DNA from: Microbacterium sp. lyk4-40-TSB-66 | GTDB lineage: Bacteria; Actinomycetota; Actinomycetes; Actinomycetales; Microbacteriaceae | Reading direction: 5' to 3' | DNA: 64,000 bases | Assembly (NCBI RefSeq): GCF_030209475.1 | Contig: NZ_JARVRW010000002.1 | Coordinates: forward strand, 248,001 to 312,000 | Translations under genes and position numbers: made by a program | In this document: positions 33,806-41,155 of the stretch, piece after piece | Layout: the number at the start of each line of letters is the position of its first letter | How positions within the stretch are numbered: position 1 is the first letter of the stretch | The notes under the pieces: generated by a model | Database searches by the model: none | What the model was told of the DNA's origin: nothing | Seen by the model: only the letters and a program-made list of their open reading frames with translations

Positions 33806-34741
33806 ATGCGCCAAGTCGTCGTCGTCACCGGAGGCTCGCGCGGCATCGGCCGCGCCGCTGCGCTGCGCTTCGCCGCGGAGGGCGCCGACATCGTCCTCGT
33901 CGCCCGCGACGAGGTCGCCCTCGCGTCCGCCGCGGCCGACTGCCGTGCGCTCGGCGCCGAGGTGCTCACACTCTCGATCGACCTCGCCCTCCCCGACGGA
34001 CCGGAGCGTGCGGTCGGCGCGGTGGTCGGACGATTCGGTCGCATCGATGTGTGGGTGGCGTCGGCGTCCGTCTTCTCCTACGGCTCGGTCGAGGACACCC
34101 CGGACGCGGTGCGCGATCGGGTCATCCAGACCAACCTCGTCGGTCACATGCGCGCGGCCCGAGCCGTCATCCCCCACTTCCGTGCACGCGGCCACGGAAC
34201 CATCGTGTTCGTCGGTTCGCTCTACTCGCAGGTCGCAGGGCCGTACGTGTCGTCGTACGTGGCAGCGAAGCACGGGTTGCTGGGCTTCACCCGGTCGCTG
34301 CGTCAGGAGATGCTCGCGCACCGGGGCATCCGGATCACGATCGTCCTGCCTGCCAGCATCGACACTCCGATCTATCAGCGCGCAGCGAACTACACCGGCC
34401 GCACCGCGTTTCCCCTCCCGCCCGTGGTCGCCGCCGACCGCGTCGCGCGGGCCATCGTGCAAGTCGCCCGCGGGCCCCGCCACGAGGTGGGGGTGGGGGC
34501 CGCGCAATTCCTCACGAGACCGCTGCAGTTCTTCGCGCCGCGCGTGTACGACCGGTTCATCCGCACGCTGCAGCACGTGCTCGGTCTGCGCCGCCGGCCG
34601 AACGCGCCCACACCGGGCGCCGTGCTCGACGCACAGCACGACCCCGGCGCGGTCAGCGGTGGCTGGCCCCGCATCCCGCTCCGGTGGCCGCGCCGGGGCC
34701 GCGCCGACACCGTCGGCCCGAGGGCCGCGGCACCCCGCTGA
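33806..34741 (+). CDS. SDR-family oxidoreductase with extended C-terminus
   Basis: 311-aa short-chain dehydrogenase. TGGSRGIGRAAALRFAAEGA, ASASVFSYGSVEDTPDAV, catalytic Ser in GSLYSQVAGP and YVAAK. After the ~240-residue core a ~70-residue basic tail follows (LTRPLQFFAPRVYDRFIRTL, later RWPRRGRADTVGPRAAAPR), seen in membrane-associated SDRs. GAAAGGA precedes ATG 33806. A TAGCGT -10-like hexamer lies at 33757. The substrate is unknown. Confidence 0.82.
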   Translation: MRQVVVVTGGSRGIGRAAALRFAAEGADIVLVARDEVALASAAADCRALGAEVLTLSIDLALPDGPERAVGAVVGRFGRIDVWVASASVFSYGSVEDTPDAVRDRVIQTNLVGHMRAARAVIPHFRARGHGTIVFVGSLYSQVAGPYVSSYVAAKHGLLGFTRSLRQEMLAHRGIRITIVLPASIDTPIYQRAANYTGRTAFPLPPVVAADRVARAIVQVARGPRHEVGVGAAQFLTRPLQFFAPRVYDRFIRTLQHVLGLRRRPNAPTPGAVLDAQHDPGAVSGGWPRIPLRWPRRGRADTVGPRAAAPR

Positions 34742-34777
34742 CCCGTGTGATTCGGCACCCCGCTGACCTGTGTGACC

Positions 34778-34851
34778 GCACGCATTACACGATTCCTGCG
34801 CAGAAACACGCTGTCGGCGCGTTCATCGACACGGATCGCGTTCATGCGTGG
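34778..34851. repeat. Diverged copy of the nested palindrome
   Basis: gcacgcattacacgattcc, then cagaaacacgctgtcggcg, and gatcgcgttcatgcgtgg follow the same order and spacing as the element at 39826-39898, with several substitutions in the arms. It lies 25-40 bp after an SDR stop, in the gap before the DUF2231 gene. This shows the element is dispersed as well as tandem. Confidence 0.65.
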
Positions 34852-34893
34852 ATGCCACCTCAGCACCGCCCCGGACGGCAGGGGCCCGGACGA

Positions 34894-35454
34894 TCACGCC
34901 GTCTCGAAGCCCTCGCGCTGCGTGTTCTCGTCGGCCACGCGCACGCCCCAGCGGTACGCGAGCTTGCCGCCGAGCCAGCCCGACACGCTCAGACCCACGG
35001 ATGCCACGAGGCTCAGCCCGAAGGCGACGACCGGCACGCGGGCGAGATCGAGCATCCGCAGCACGAGGCTGAGGGAGAAGAGCACCATGGCCGTGACGTT
35101 GATCACGAGGTGCGCCACGGCCGTTCGTCGCGCGGGCGTCCCGCGAGGGATGCGCGACATGTCGAGCAGGCCGAGCGCCGACGCGCCGACGGCTCCGCCG
35201 AGACCGATCGCGATGAGCCAGCGCGACCCGGTCGCGAACGATCTGGGGTCGTCGGACGCGATTCCGAGCAGGTCGAACACGAGACTCGACGACCACGCCC
35301 CGATCGGGATCGTCACCGCGACGGGATGGAACGGGTGCCCGTACGGCCCCGCGATGATCGAACGCGGAACCTTCGCGTGACGCATCGCGGGGAAGCTCGC
35401 CCCGCTGTGCACAGCCGTGCCCGGACCGGGAGTCGCGGCGTCAGCCCCGCTCAT
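34894..35454 (-). CDS. DUF2231-like membrane protein
   Basis: 186-aa integral membrane protein of about four helices (GHPFHPVAVTIPIGAWSSSL, ATGSRWLIAIGLGGAVGASA, LVINVTAMVLFSLSLVLRML, VVAFGLSLVASVGLSVSGWL). The GHPFHP...IPIG opening is typical of DUF2231 proteins, which sometimes accompany cytochromes; the function is unknown. I prefer ATG 35454 because GGAG lies 6-7 nt upstream; a GTG at 35502 would add 16 residues without a ribosome site. Confidence 0.8.
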   Translation of the reverse strand: MSGADAATPGPGTAVHSGASFPAMRHAKVPRSIIAGPYGHPFHPVAVTIPIGAWSSSLVFDLLGIASDDPRSFATGSRWLIAIGLGGAVGASALGLLDMSRIPRGTPARRTAVAHLVINVTAMVLFSLSLVLRMLDLARVPVVAFGLSLVASVGLSVSGWLGGKLAYRWGVRVADENTQREGFETA

Positions 35455-35627
35455 CGCCGGCTCCGGGGTCGTGTCGGGTGGAAGGTCATCGTGTCTCCTC
35501 ACGGCGTCGCACCGGTGAGCGGTCGGTCGACCGCGGCGGTGCGTCGGTCACACGTAAGGCCCGGTCGCACGGGTCTGCACGGGGGTTGCGCCTTGCTCCC
35601 CCGAGCACCACAATCGCACGTCGGCCC

Positions 35628-35654
35628 TTGGCACTCTCGATACCCGAGTGCTAA
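35628..35654. promoter_or_regulatory. CIRCE operator (HrcA) ahead of hsp20
   Basis: TTGGCACTC-N9-GAGTGCTAA matches the CIRCE consensus TTAGCACTC-N9-GAGTGCTAA at 17 of 18 positions with the exact 9-nt spacer. It overlaps a TTGGCA/TAATCT promoter (18-nt spacing) 85 bp ahead of the hsp20 start. Confidence 0.93.
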
Positions 35655-35664
35655 TCTGATCGCG

Positions 35665-35685
35665 GTTGAGCCGACATGACTCAAC
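35665..35685. promoter_or_regulatory. HAIR-like operator (HspR) ahead of hsp20
   Basis: GTTGAGC-N7-ACTCAAC resembles the HspR box CTTGAGT-N7-ACTCAAG with correct spacing and 6 of 7 paired arm positions. It lies 10 bp downstream of the CIRCE element and so within the initially transcribed region. Confidence 0.75.
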
Positions 35686-35738
35686 TTCATCGAACATCCG
35701 GGATGCCGCATCCCGACCGATCGACAAGGAGAACGACA

Positions 35739-36194
35739 ATGGCCACTTACGACCCCTTCCGCGACCTCGACCGTCTGGCGTCGACCCTTCTCGACGCGCG
35801 CCGCGGCGGCGGACCTCGGCGCATGCCGATGGACCTCTACCGTGACGGCGACCACTACGTCCTCGCCGCCGATCTGCCCGGCGTCGACCCCGGTTCGGTC
35901 GACATCGACGTCGACGGCCAGCTGCTGACGATCCGCGCCGAACGCACGCTGGGTTCCGGCGACGGCGTGAAGTGGATCACGCGGGAGCGCGAGACGGCAT
36001 CCTTCGTCCGCCAGCTCAACCTCGGCCAGGGCATCGACACCGAGCGCATCAGCGCGTCGTACCGCAACGGCGTGTTGAGCGTGACGATCCCGGTCAGCGA
36101 GAAGGCGAAGCCGCGACGCATCACCGTCTCGACCGACGAGCACGACGGGGTCATCGAGGCCCACGAGAGCACGCCGCAGCTCATCGAGCAGTAA
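35739..36194 (+). CDS. Hsp20 small heat-shock protein
   Basis: 151-aa alpha-crystallin-type holdase that binds unfolding proteins without ATP. The crystallin domain runs from about residue 30: PMDLYRDGDHYVLAADLPGV, DIDVDGQLLTIRAERT, RETASFVRQLNLGQGID and the signature YRNGVLSVTIPV, followed by a short acidic tail. AAGGAG precedes ATG 35739. The promoter carries both a CIRCE and a HAIR-like operator, so HrcA and HspR may act together. Confidence 0.95.
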   Translation: MATYDPFRDLDRLASTLLDARRGGGPRRMPMDLYRDGDHYVLAADLPGVDPGSVDIDVDGQLLTIRAERTLGSGDGVKWITRERETASFVRQLNLGQGIDTERISASYRNGVLSVTIPVSEKAKPRRITVSTDEHDGVIEAHESTPQLIEQ

Positions 36195-36204
36195 CGCGAC
36201 ACGA

Positions 36205-36242
36205 GACGAGGGAGCGGTCCTGGCGAGGGCCGCTCCCTCGTC
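36205..36242 (+). terminator. Terminator after hsp20
   Basis: gacgagggagcgg (36205-36217) pairs perfectly with ccgctccctcgtc (36230-36242), 11 bp after the stop codon. I see nothing else in 36243-36424. Confidence 0.82.
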
Positions 36243-36424
36243 GCTCGTCACGGGGTTGTCAAGGGTCTGGGCGTCCGCGCGGCCGCACCGCATGGTTCCG
36301 AGGTGCTCCGAGTGCTCCCCCGCGTCCCGACCGGCGCGACCCGTTCCGACGTCGTCGGAACCGCGCGCGAGGCGAACGCCGCCGGTTGGTCGCGGCGTGG
36401 CGAGGACGTCGCGCCGGACGACCC

Positions 36425-36460
36425 GACGCCCCGGGCACCGGTGGGGGTGCCCGAGGCGTC
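36425..36460 (-). terminator. Terminator after the acidic-protein gene
   Basis: gacgccccgggcacc (36425-36439) pairs with ggtgcccgaggcgtc (36446-36460) with one mismatch and a 6-nt loop, 10 bp beyond the stop of the minus-strand gene. Confidence 0.78.
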
Positions 36461-36469
36461 GGATGGGGC

Positions 36470-36829
36470 TCAGAGGTCTTCGGGGGCGAGGTCGCCCTGG
36501 CCCTCTTCGCCGAGCTCGACGACGCCGGGGTCCTCACCCTGCGAGTCGGTGCCGGTGGCGAGAGGGTGGATGTCCTCCAGCGGGATGTCGCTGTCATCGG
36601 CCGGGATCTCGGCCGGGTCGGCGCCGGTGGCGGTGGCCGGGTTGATGTCGGCGGGGTCGACACCCTCGTCGAGGGCGGTGGTCGCGTCCCACTCGGCCTG
36701 CGCGGGGTCGAGCGCGGGGTCGGGCTCGATGGACGTGTCACCGTCGCGCAAGGGCTGCACGCCCGCGATGCCGACGTCGGCGGCGGGGGTCGTCGCGGCG
36801 GTGGTCGGGTCGATCGAAGCGTCGCTCAT
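36470..36829 (-). CDS. Small acidic, disordered protein
   Basis: 119 aa, rich in Asp, Ala, Pro, Glu and Thr and nearly free of aromatics: MSDASIDPTTAATTPAADVG, SIEPDPALDPAQAEWDATTA, DDSDIPLEDIHPLATGTDSQ. No fold or signal peptide is seen; it looks intrinsically disordered. AAGGA precedes ATG 36829. Similar small acidic proteins are encoded at 42303 and 46595. Their surroundings (Hsp20, Dps, SDRs) suggest a stress role, but this is inference. Confidence 0.72.
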   Translation of the reverse strand: MSDASIDPTTAATTPAADVGIAGVQPLRDGDTSIEPDPALDPAQAEWDATTALDEGVDPADINPATATGADPAEIPADDSDIPLEDIHPLATGTDSQGEDPGVVELGEEGQGDLAPEDL

Positions 36830-37022
36830 GGGGGGTCCTTCCGTCGGACGCGGGTCACCGCCGGGATCAGCGGTGCTCTCATCCCACACGCCGCACCCAT
36901 CGTCGCAGCGCCCCTTGACAGGCATCGCGGCCGGTCCGTAGGCCGCACCGAACGGCAGCGGATGCCGACCACAGAACGACAGCACGATGCAGGCCGCACC
37001 TCGCCGCGGCGGAAGGAACACC

Positions 37023-37955
37023 ATGGGGGAAGTTATGACGGTCCGTTCGCGGGGGGTCGACGATGTCGACCGGCTGTGGAGGCGCTTCGTGCCCGGATCC
37101 CGTCTCGACCGGGTCGACCCGCGCCGGGTGTCGTTCACGTGGAAGTCCGTCGAACTGGCGGGCTTCTCGGTCGTCTCGTACGAGCTCGCCGCGTCGGTGC
37201 AGTCGTCCGTCGTGATGGATGCGCAGATCATGGCCTGTCGGATGATCGGCGATGACGTGCGCATCGAGGCCGAGGGGCGCCCGCTCGACCCGCGTCGTCC
37301 CTGGGTCGCCTCTGACGGCACCACCGAGGCGCAGTGGACGGGCGCCGCCCGCGTGCGCGCCCTGGTCTTCGACCGCAGCCAGGCGGAGCGGGTCGCGCGC
37401 ATCGCCTCGGGCGATGACCGCCTCGTGCTGCGGCGTCTTGATCCGGTTCCGCGCGGTCGCGACGCCGCCACCCAATGGGAGCGCAGCTTCGCTCACGTGT
37501 CGGCCTCGCTGGAAGTCGTGCACGATGACGAGATCCTCGCCGAGGAGATGCGTCGGCATGCGCTCATGACGACACTCTCGGCCTTCTCGACCCCGTATGT
37601 CGACGCCATGGAGCGTGCCCGCCAACGCGTCGCCGCACCACGGACGGTGCGCCGCGCGATCGCCCACATCGAGGCGAACGCGCAGAAGCCGTTGACCCTC
37701 GAGGACATCGCCGCGGCATCCGGAATCTCGTCCCGCGGGCTGCAGCACGCCTTCCGCCGCGAGCTGGACACCACACCCTCCGAGTACCTCCGGCGGGTGA
37801 GGCTGAGCGGCGCGCACGAGGAGTTGCGCGCCGGCACGGCCGAATCGGTTGCCGACGTCGCGCGACGGTGGGGGTTCTCGAGCGCATCGCGCTTCGCCCG
37901 GTACCACCGTGAACACTATGGGCAGAACCCGGCCCAGGTGATCCGCGCGTTCTGA
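37023..37955 (+). CDS. AraC-family transcriptional regulator
   Basis: 310-aa regulator with a cupin-like N-terminal half and tandem HTH at the C-terminus: LTLEDIAAASGISSRGLQHA and VADVARRWGFSSASRFARYH. The domain core strongly resembles the protein at 3311-4246 (both share SRGLQ or SPRGLQ, AFR and YLRRVRL). GAAGGA precedes ATG 37023; an in-frame ATG at 37035 is also possible. Divergent from the acidic-protein gene, which may be a target. Confidence 0.86.
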   Translation: MGEVMTVRSRGVDDVDRLWRRFVPGSRLDRVDPRRVSFTWKSVELAGFSVVSYELAASVQSSVVMDAQIMACRMIGDDVRIEAEGRPLDPRRPWVASDGTTEAQWTGAARVRALVFDRSQAERVARIASGDDRLVLRRLDPVPRGRDAATQWERSFAHVSASLEVVHDDEILAEEMRRHALMTTLSAFSTPYVDAMERARQRVAAPRTVRRAIAHIEANAQKPLTLEDIAAASGISSRGLQHAFRRELDTTPSEYLRRVRLSGAHEELRAGTAESVADVARRWGFSSASRFARYHREHYGQNPAQVIRAF

Positions 37956-38065
37956 GCCGCGGCGTCTTCCGTGTCACCGATGCGCCATCGGTACCTTCGC
38001 CCCGTCGTCGACCGAAGGCGCTTGCACAGTGAGAAGAGCGGGCAGGGAGCCCGTGGGAGGAACAC

Positions 38066-38392
38066 GTGGGCAAGTTCATTTACGAGAGCGGCATCCGGAA
38101 CGACTTCGAAGACCGTCTCCTCGCGCACCTGCAGGTGGTCGTCGGCAACAAGCTGCGCCGGGGTGAGCCGTTCTACTTCGTCTGGAAGGACGACCTGAGC
38201 ACGGGAGGCGGTCGCACGTCCGTCTGGATGCACCCGCGCGCCAACCTCGTCTTCAAATTCAGCGGCGGGCGCCCTCCGGCGCTGAACCGCGCGTGGCTGG
38301 AGGCGCTCATGTCCACCGCCAACTCCCCGACCGGCCTGTACGTGGTGCCCGAGCCGTCGGAGGACACCGTGTCGCCCGAGTCGTTCGCCTGA
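38066..38392 (+). CDS. DUF7882-like conserved protein
   Basis: 108 aa. MGKFIYESGIRNDFEDRLLA followed by HLQVVVGNKLRRGEPFYFVW matches a small family, common in Microbacteriaceae, sometimes misnamed ATP-dependent DNA ligase; the SVWMHPRANLVFKFSG and LEALMSTANSPTGLYVVPEP blocks are also typical. It has no ligase motif. GGGAGGA precedes GTG 38066. The function is unknown. It is useful as a taxonomic marker. Confidence 0.82.
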   Translation: MGKFIYESGIRNDFEDRLLAHLQVVVGNKLRRGEPFYFVWKDDLSTGGGRTSVWMHPRANLVFKFSGGRPPALNRAWLEALMSTANSPTGLYVVPEPSEDTVSPESFA

Positions 38393-38487
38393 GCCCCGCG
38401 GCGGCCTGTGCCGGGTCGCGCGCGGTGTCAAGGCGCTGGCGCCATCAGCCCGGGCGGGCGAGCGTGAGGGAGACGAGAGGATCCCCC

Positions 38488-39696
38488 ATGAACCACTCCC
38501 GCTCCACCGCGCCCGCGCGCATCGTCGTCATCGGCGGAGGGAACGCCGGACTGTCGGTGGCGGGTCGCCTGCACCGCGCCCGCGTCGGTGAGATCATCGT
38601 GATCGAACCGCGCGAGACGCACGTGTTCGCGCCGCTGCAGTCCCACATCGCCGGCGGTGCCGCTCGGGCCTCCGAGGCCGTTCGCCGTCAGGCCGACGTC
38701 ATCCCCTCGGGTGTGCGGTGGCTGCGCGACGAGGTCTTCACCGTGGATGCCGAGACCCGGCGCGTGCACCTCGTCTCGGGAGAGCACCTCGACTACGACC
38801 AGCTCGTCGTCTGCGCCGGCATGCGCATGGCCTGGGAGCAGGTGCCCGGGCTTCCCGAGGCGATGACCGCTCCGACGGGCATCTCGAACTACGACTTCGA
38901 CCTCGCCGCGAAGGCATCGCCGGTGCTCCGCGACCTGCGTGCGGGCACCGTCGTGTTCACCCAGCCGCCGGAGCCGGCGTCGTGCGGAGCCGCGGCGCAG
39001 AAGCCGATGTACCTCGCGTGCGACTGGTGGCGCGCGATCGGTGTGCGCGACGACATCCGCGTCGTGTTCGTGTGCCCCGACCCCGTGCCCTTCGGCATCC
39101 CCGCCATCGACCGCGAACTGCAGCGCAAGCTCGACGAGTACGGCATCGAGGTGCGCTACAGCCGGCAGCTCCGATCCGTGGATGCCGCGACGCGCACGCT
39201 CGTGATCGGCCACGGCGCGGCGTCCGAGACGCTGTCGTACGACGTGCTGCACGCGGTGCCGCCGCAGCGGGCACCGGAGTGGATCGCCGGGAGCGGCTTG
39301 GCGGCATCCGGCGATGCGCACGGCTTCGTCGACGTCGACCCCGAGACGTTCCAGCACGTCCGTCATCCCGAGATCTGGTCGGTGGGAGATGCCGCGGCGA
39401 GCGCGACACGTCGCTCGGGCGGGGCGATCCGCCAGCAGGCGAAAGCGCTGGTGAAGAACATGAAGGCGGCCCTCGAGGGCCGCCCGCCCACTGCGACGTA
39501 CAACGGCTACAGCGTGGTGCCTTTCACGGTGTCGCGCGGCACGGTCGTGTTCGCGGAGTTCGACCGGCGCGGGCGCCTGCAGCCGACCGTCCCGTTCTGG
39601 CGGTCGCTGTATCGCGAGCGCCGGCTGTCGTGGATCGCCGACCGGCGCGTCCTTCCGTGGGTGTACTGGCACCTGATCCTGCGCGGCCTCGCCTGA
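38488..39696 (+). CDS. SQR-like FAD/NAD(P)-disulfide oxidoreductase
   Basis: 402-aa flavoprotein resembling type II (SQRDL-like) sulfide:quinone oxidoreductases, which oxidise sulfide at the membrane and reduce quinone. FAD motif IVVIGGGNAGLSVAGRL, APLQSHIAGGAA, and active-site Cys166 in PEPASCGAAAQKPMYLACDW. The partner cysteine normally near the second FAD motif is absent: the region reads IWSVGDAAASATRRSGGAI. The C-terminal amphipathic helices (FWRSLYRERRLSWIADRRVL) suit membrane docking. With one redox Cys missing it may not be a canonical SQR. GAGAGGAT precedes ATG 38488. Confidence 0.85.
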   Translation: MNHSRSTAPARIVVIGGGNAGLSVAGRLHRARVGEIIVIEPRETHVFAPLQSHIAGGAARASEAVRRQADVIPSGVRWLRDEVFTVDAETRRVHLVSGEHLDYDQLVVCAGMRMAWEQVPGLPEAMTAPTGISNYDFDLAAKASPVLRDLRAGTVVFTQPPEPASCGAAAQKPMYLACDWWRAIGVRDDIRVVFVCPDPVPFGIPAIDRELQRKLDEYGIEVRYSRQLRSVDAATRTLVIGHGAASETLSYDVLHAVPPQRAPEWIAGSGLAASGDAHGFVDVDPETFQHVRHPEIWSVGDAAASATRRSGGAIRQQAKALVKNMKAALEGRPPTATYNGYSVVPFTVSRGTVVFAEFDRRGRLQPTVPFWRSLYRERRLSWIADRRVLPWVYWHLILRGLA

Positions 39697-40374
39697 CGCG
39701 GCTCTCCCCCACGCGCTCCCGCGCTCGCGCCGGCGGGGCCCCGCCCCCGCCACGCATTGCCCGCCCCGCCCTGCCTGCGCCCTGCGCGCCCCGGCCCGGC
39801 TACGCATTGCCCGCCCCGCCCCAGCCACGCATAAACACGATTCGTGTCCATAAACACGCTCCCACCGTGTTTATGCGCACAGATCGTGTTTATGCGTGCC
39901 GTCACGCCGGCATCGCTGCTCCCCGCACCCGCCGTCGCGCCGACGTCCACGGCATCCCGCAGCCCCACCCACGCCCTAAGCGCCCCGCCCCAGCCACGCA
40001 TAAACACGATTCGTGTCCATAAACACGCTCCCACCGTGTTTATGCGCACAGATCGTGTTTATGCGTGCCGTCACGCCAGCACCGCTGCTCCCCGCACCCG
40101 CCGTCGCGCCGACGTCCACGGCACCCCGCAGCCCCACCCACGCCCTAAGCGCCCCGCCCCAGCCACGCATAAACACGATCCGTGTCCATAAACACGCTCC
40201 CACCGCGTTTATGCGCACAGATCGTGTTTATGCGTGCCGTCACGCCAGCACCACCGTTCCCGCGGGCCGCAGCGCCTATAGGGCACGAACGCCGATCCCT
40301 CAACCCCGGGGGCGCGTCCCTCGCATCACGCAAAGACTGGGCTCAGCCCCGGAATCCAAACGAAAGAGGACACC
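39697..40374. other. 678-bp intergenic region dominated by a tandem repeat array
   Basis: No gene. 39697-39825 is C-rich with two copies of cgcattgcccgccccgcc; 39826-40247 is the 169-bp repeat array; 40248-40374 is the promoter and leader of the SRPBCC gene. Confidence 0.75.
39826..40247. repeat. 169-bp tandem repeat with nested palindromes, ~2.5 units
   Basis: Units start at 39826, 39995 and 40164 (exact 169-bp period), the third broken off around 40247. Each begins with a 73-bp structure: an outer stem cacgcataaacacgat / atcgtgtttatgcgtg (16 bp, perfect in unit 1), inner stem cataaacacg / cgtgtttatg (10 bp) and a 7-nt loop, so the decamer cataaacacg occurs four times per unit (two in each orientation). 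Units differ by only a few substitutions. A diverged copy lies at 34778-34851. Confidence 0.92.
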
Positions 40375-40827
40375 ATGGCACAGGTCATCGAAACCATCGA
40401 CGTCAACGTTCCCGTCCGCGTCGCTTACAACCAGTGGACGCAGTTCGAGGAATTCCCCCACTTCATGAGCTTCGTCGAGTCGATCACGCAGAAGACCGAG
40501 ACGCTCACCCACTGGAAGGTCAAGATCGCGGGAGCCGAGCGCGAGTTCGACGCCGAGATCACCGAGCAGCACCCCGACGAGCGCGTCGCCTGGAACAGCG
40601 TGGGCGGCGACGAGAACCACGCCGGCGTCGTCACCTTCCACCGCCTCTCGGATGACGAAACCCGCGTCACCGTGCAGATCGACTGGGAGCCCACCGGCGT
40701 CCTCGAGAAGCTGGGCGCCGTCTTCGGCGCCGACGACCACTCGGTCAAGAAGGACCTCGACAACTTCAAGAAGTACATCGAGTCGCGCGGTGCCGAGTCC
40801 GGCGCCTGGCGCGGCGACGTCAGCTGA
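40375..40827 (+). CDS. SRPBCC/START-like protein (cyclase/dehydrase type)
   Basis: 150-aa helix-grip protein with a hydrophobic ligand cavity. MAQVIETIDVNVPVRVAYNQ followed by WTQFEEFPHFMSFVESITQ, then AWNSVGGDENHAGVVTFHRL, is the typical pattern of the coenzyme-Q-binding/polyketide-cyclase-like family; the C-terminal helix ends KKDLDNFKKYIESRG. AAAGAGGA precedes ATG 40375. In actinobacteria such stand-alone genes often belong to stress regulons; the ligand is unknown. Confidence 0.87.
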   Translation: MAQVIETIDVNVPVRVAYNQWTQFEEFPHFMSFVESITQKTETLTHWKVKIAGAEREFDAEITEQHPDERVAWNSVGGDENHAGVVTFHRLSDDETRVTVQIDWEPTGVLEKLGAVFGADDHSVKKDLDNFKKYIESRGAESGAWRGDVS

Positions 40828-40838
40828 CGTCATCACCA

Positions 40839-40885
40839 CGATAGAAGCCGGGCCCGTCCTCGATGGATGGGCCCGGCTTCTATCG
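40839..40885 (+). terminator. 17-bp perfect terminator stem
   Basis: cgatagaagccgggccc (40839-40855) pairs perfectly with 40869-40885; 13-nt loop, TTCC follows. It lies 12 bp after the SRPBCC stop. Confidence 0.88.
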
Positions 40886-41012
40886 TTCCGGGCGGTCGGC
40901 GTTCACCGCGGGCTGCCGTCGCCGATCCGCGGCTCTCGCGCCGAGACCGCATCGCACTGACACGGCGGACGCGCCCTGCGAACGACTCGTCGGCGAGATG
41001 CCGTCTCGTCGT

Positions 41013-41138
41013 CCGGATGCCGCGGACCGGATTCCGCGGACCGGATGCCGCGGACCGGATGCCGCGGTCAAGATGCCGCGGTCCGGATGCCGCGGACAAG
41101 CTTCCGCGATCAAGATCCCGCGATCAAGATGACGCAGA
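41013..41138. repeat. Nine-unit 14-bp minisatellite
   Basis: Consensus ccggatgccgcgga repeats nine times without gaps. Units 1-4 and 6 are nearly identical; units 5 and 7-9 carry caag instead of ccgg and become progressively degenerate. The period is not a multiple of three, so this is not a coding repeat. It ends 17 bp from the 3' end of the aldo-keto reductase gene. Confidence 0.88.
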
Positions 41139-41155
41139 CACCCCGCCCGCGCCGG

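Noticed and set aside
39826..40247. CRISPR-like array
   Set aside because: Repeat unit is 169 bp and the segments between palindromes are nearly identical from unit to unit, so there are no unique spacers, and no cas gene is in the window.
39507..40468. Open frames giving peptides such as INTIRVHKHAPTVFMRTDRV on both strands across the repeat array
   Set aside because: They are translations of the palindromic DNA repeat, appear in opposite strands with the same motifs, and lack ribosome sites.
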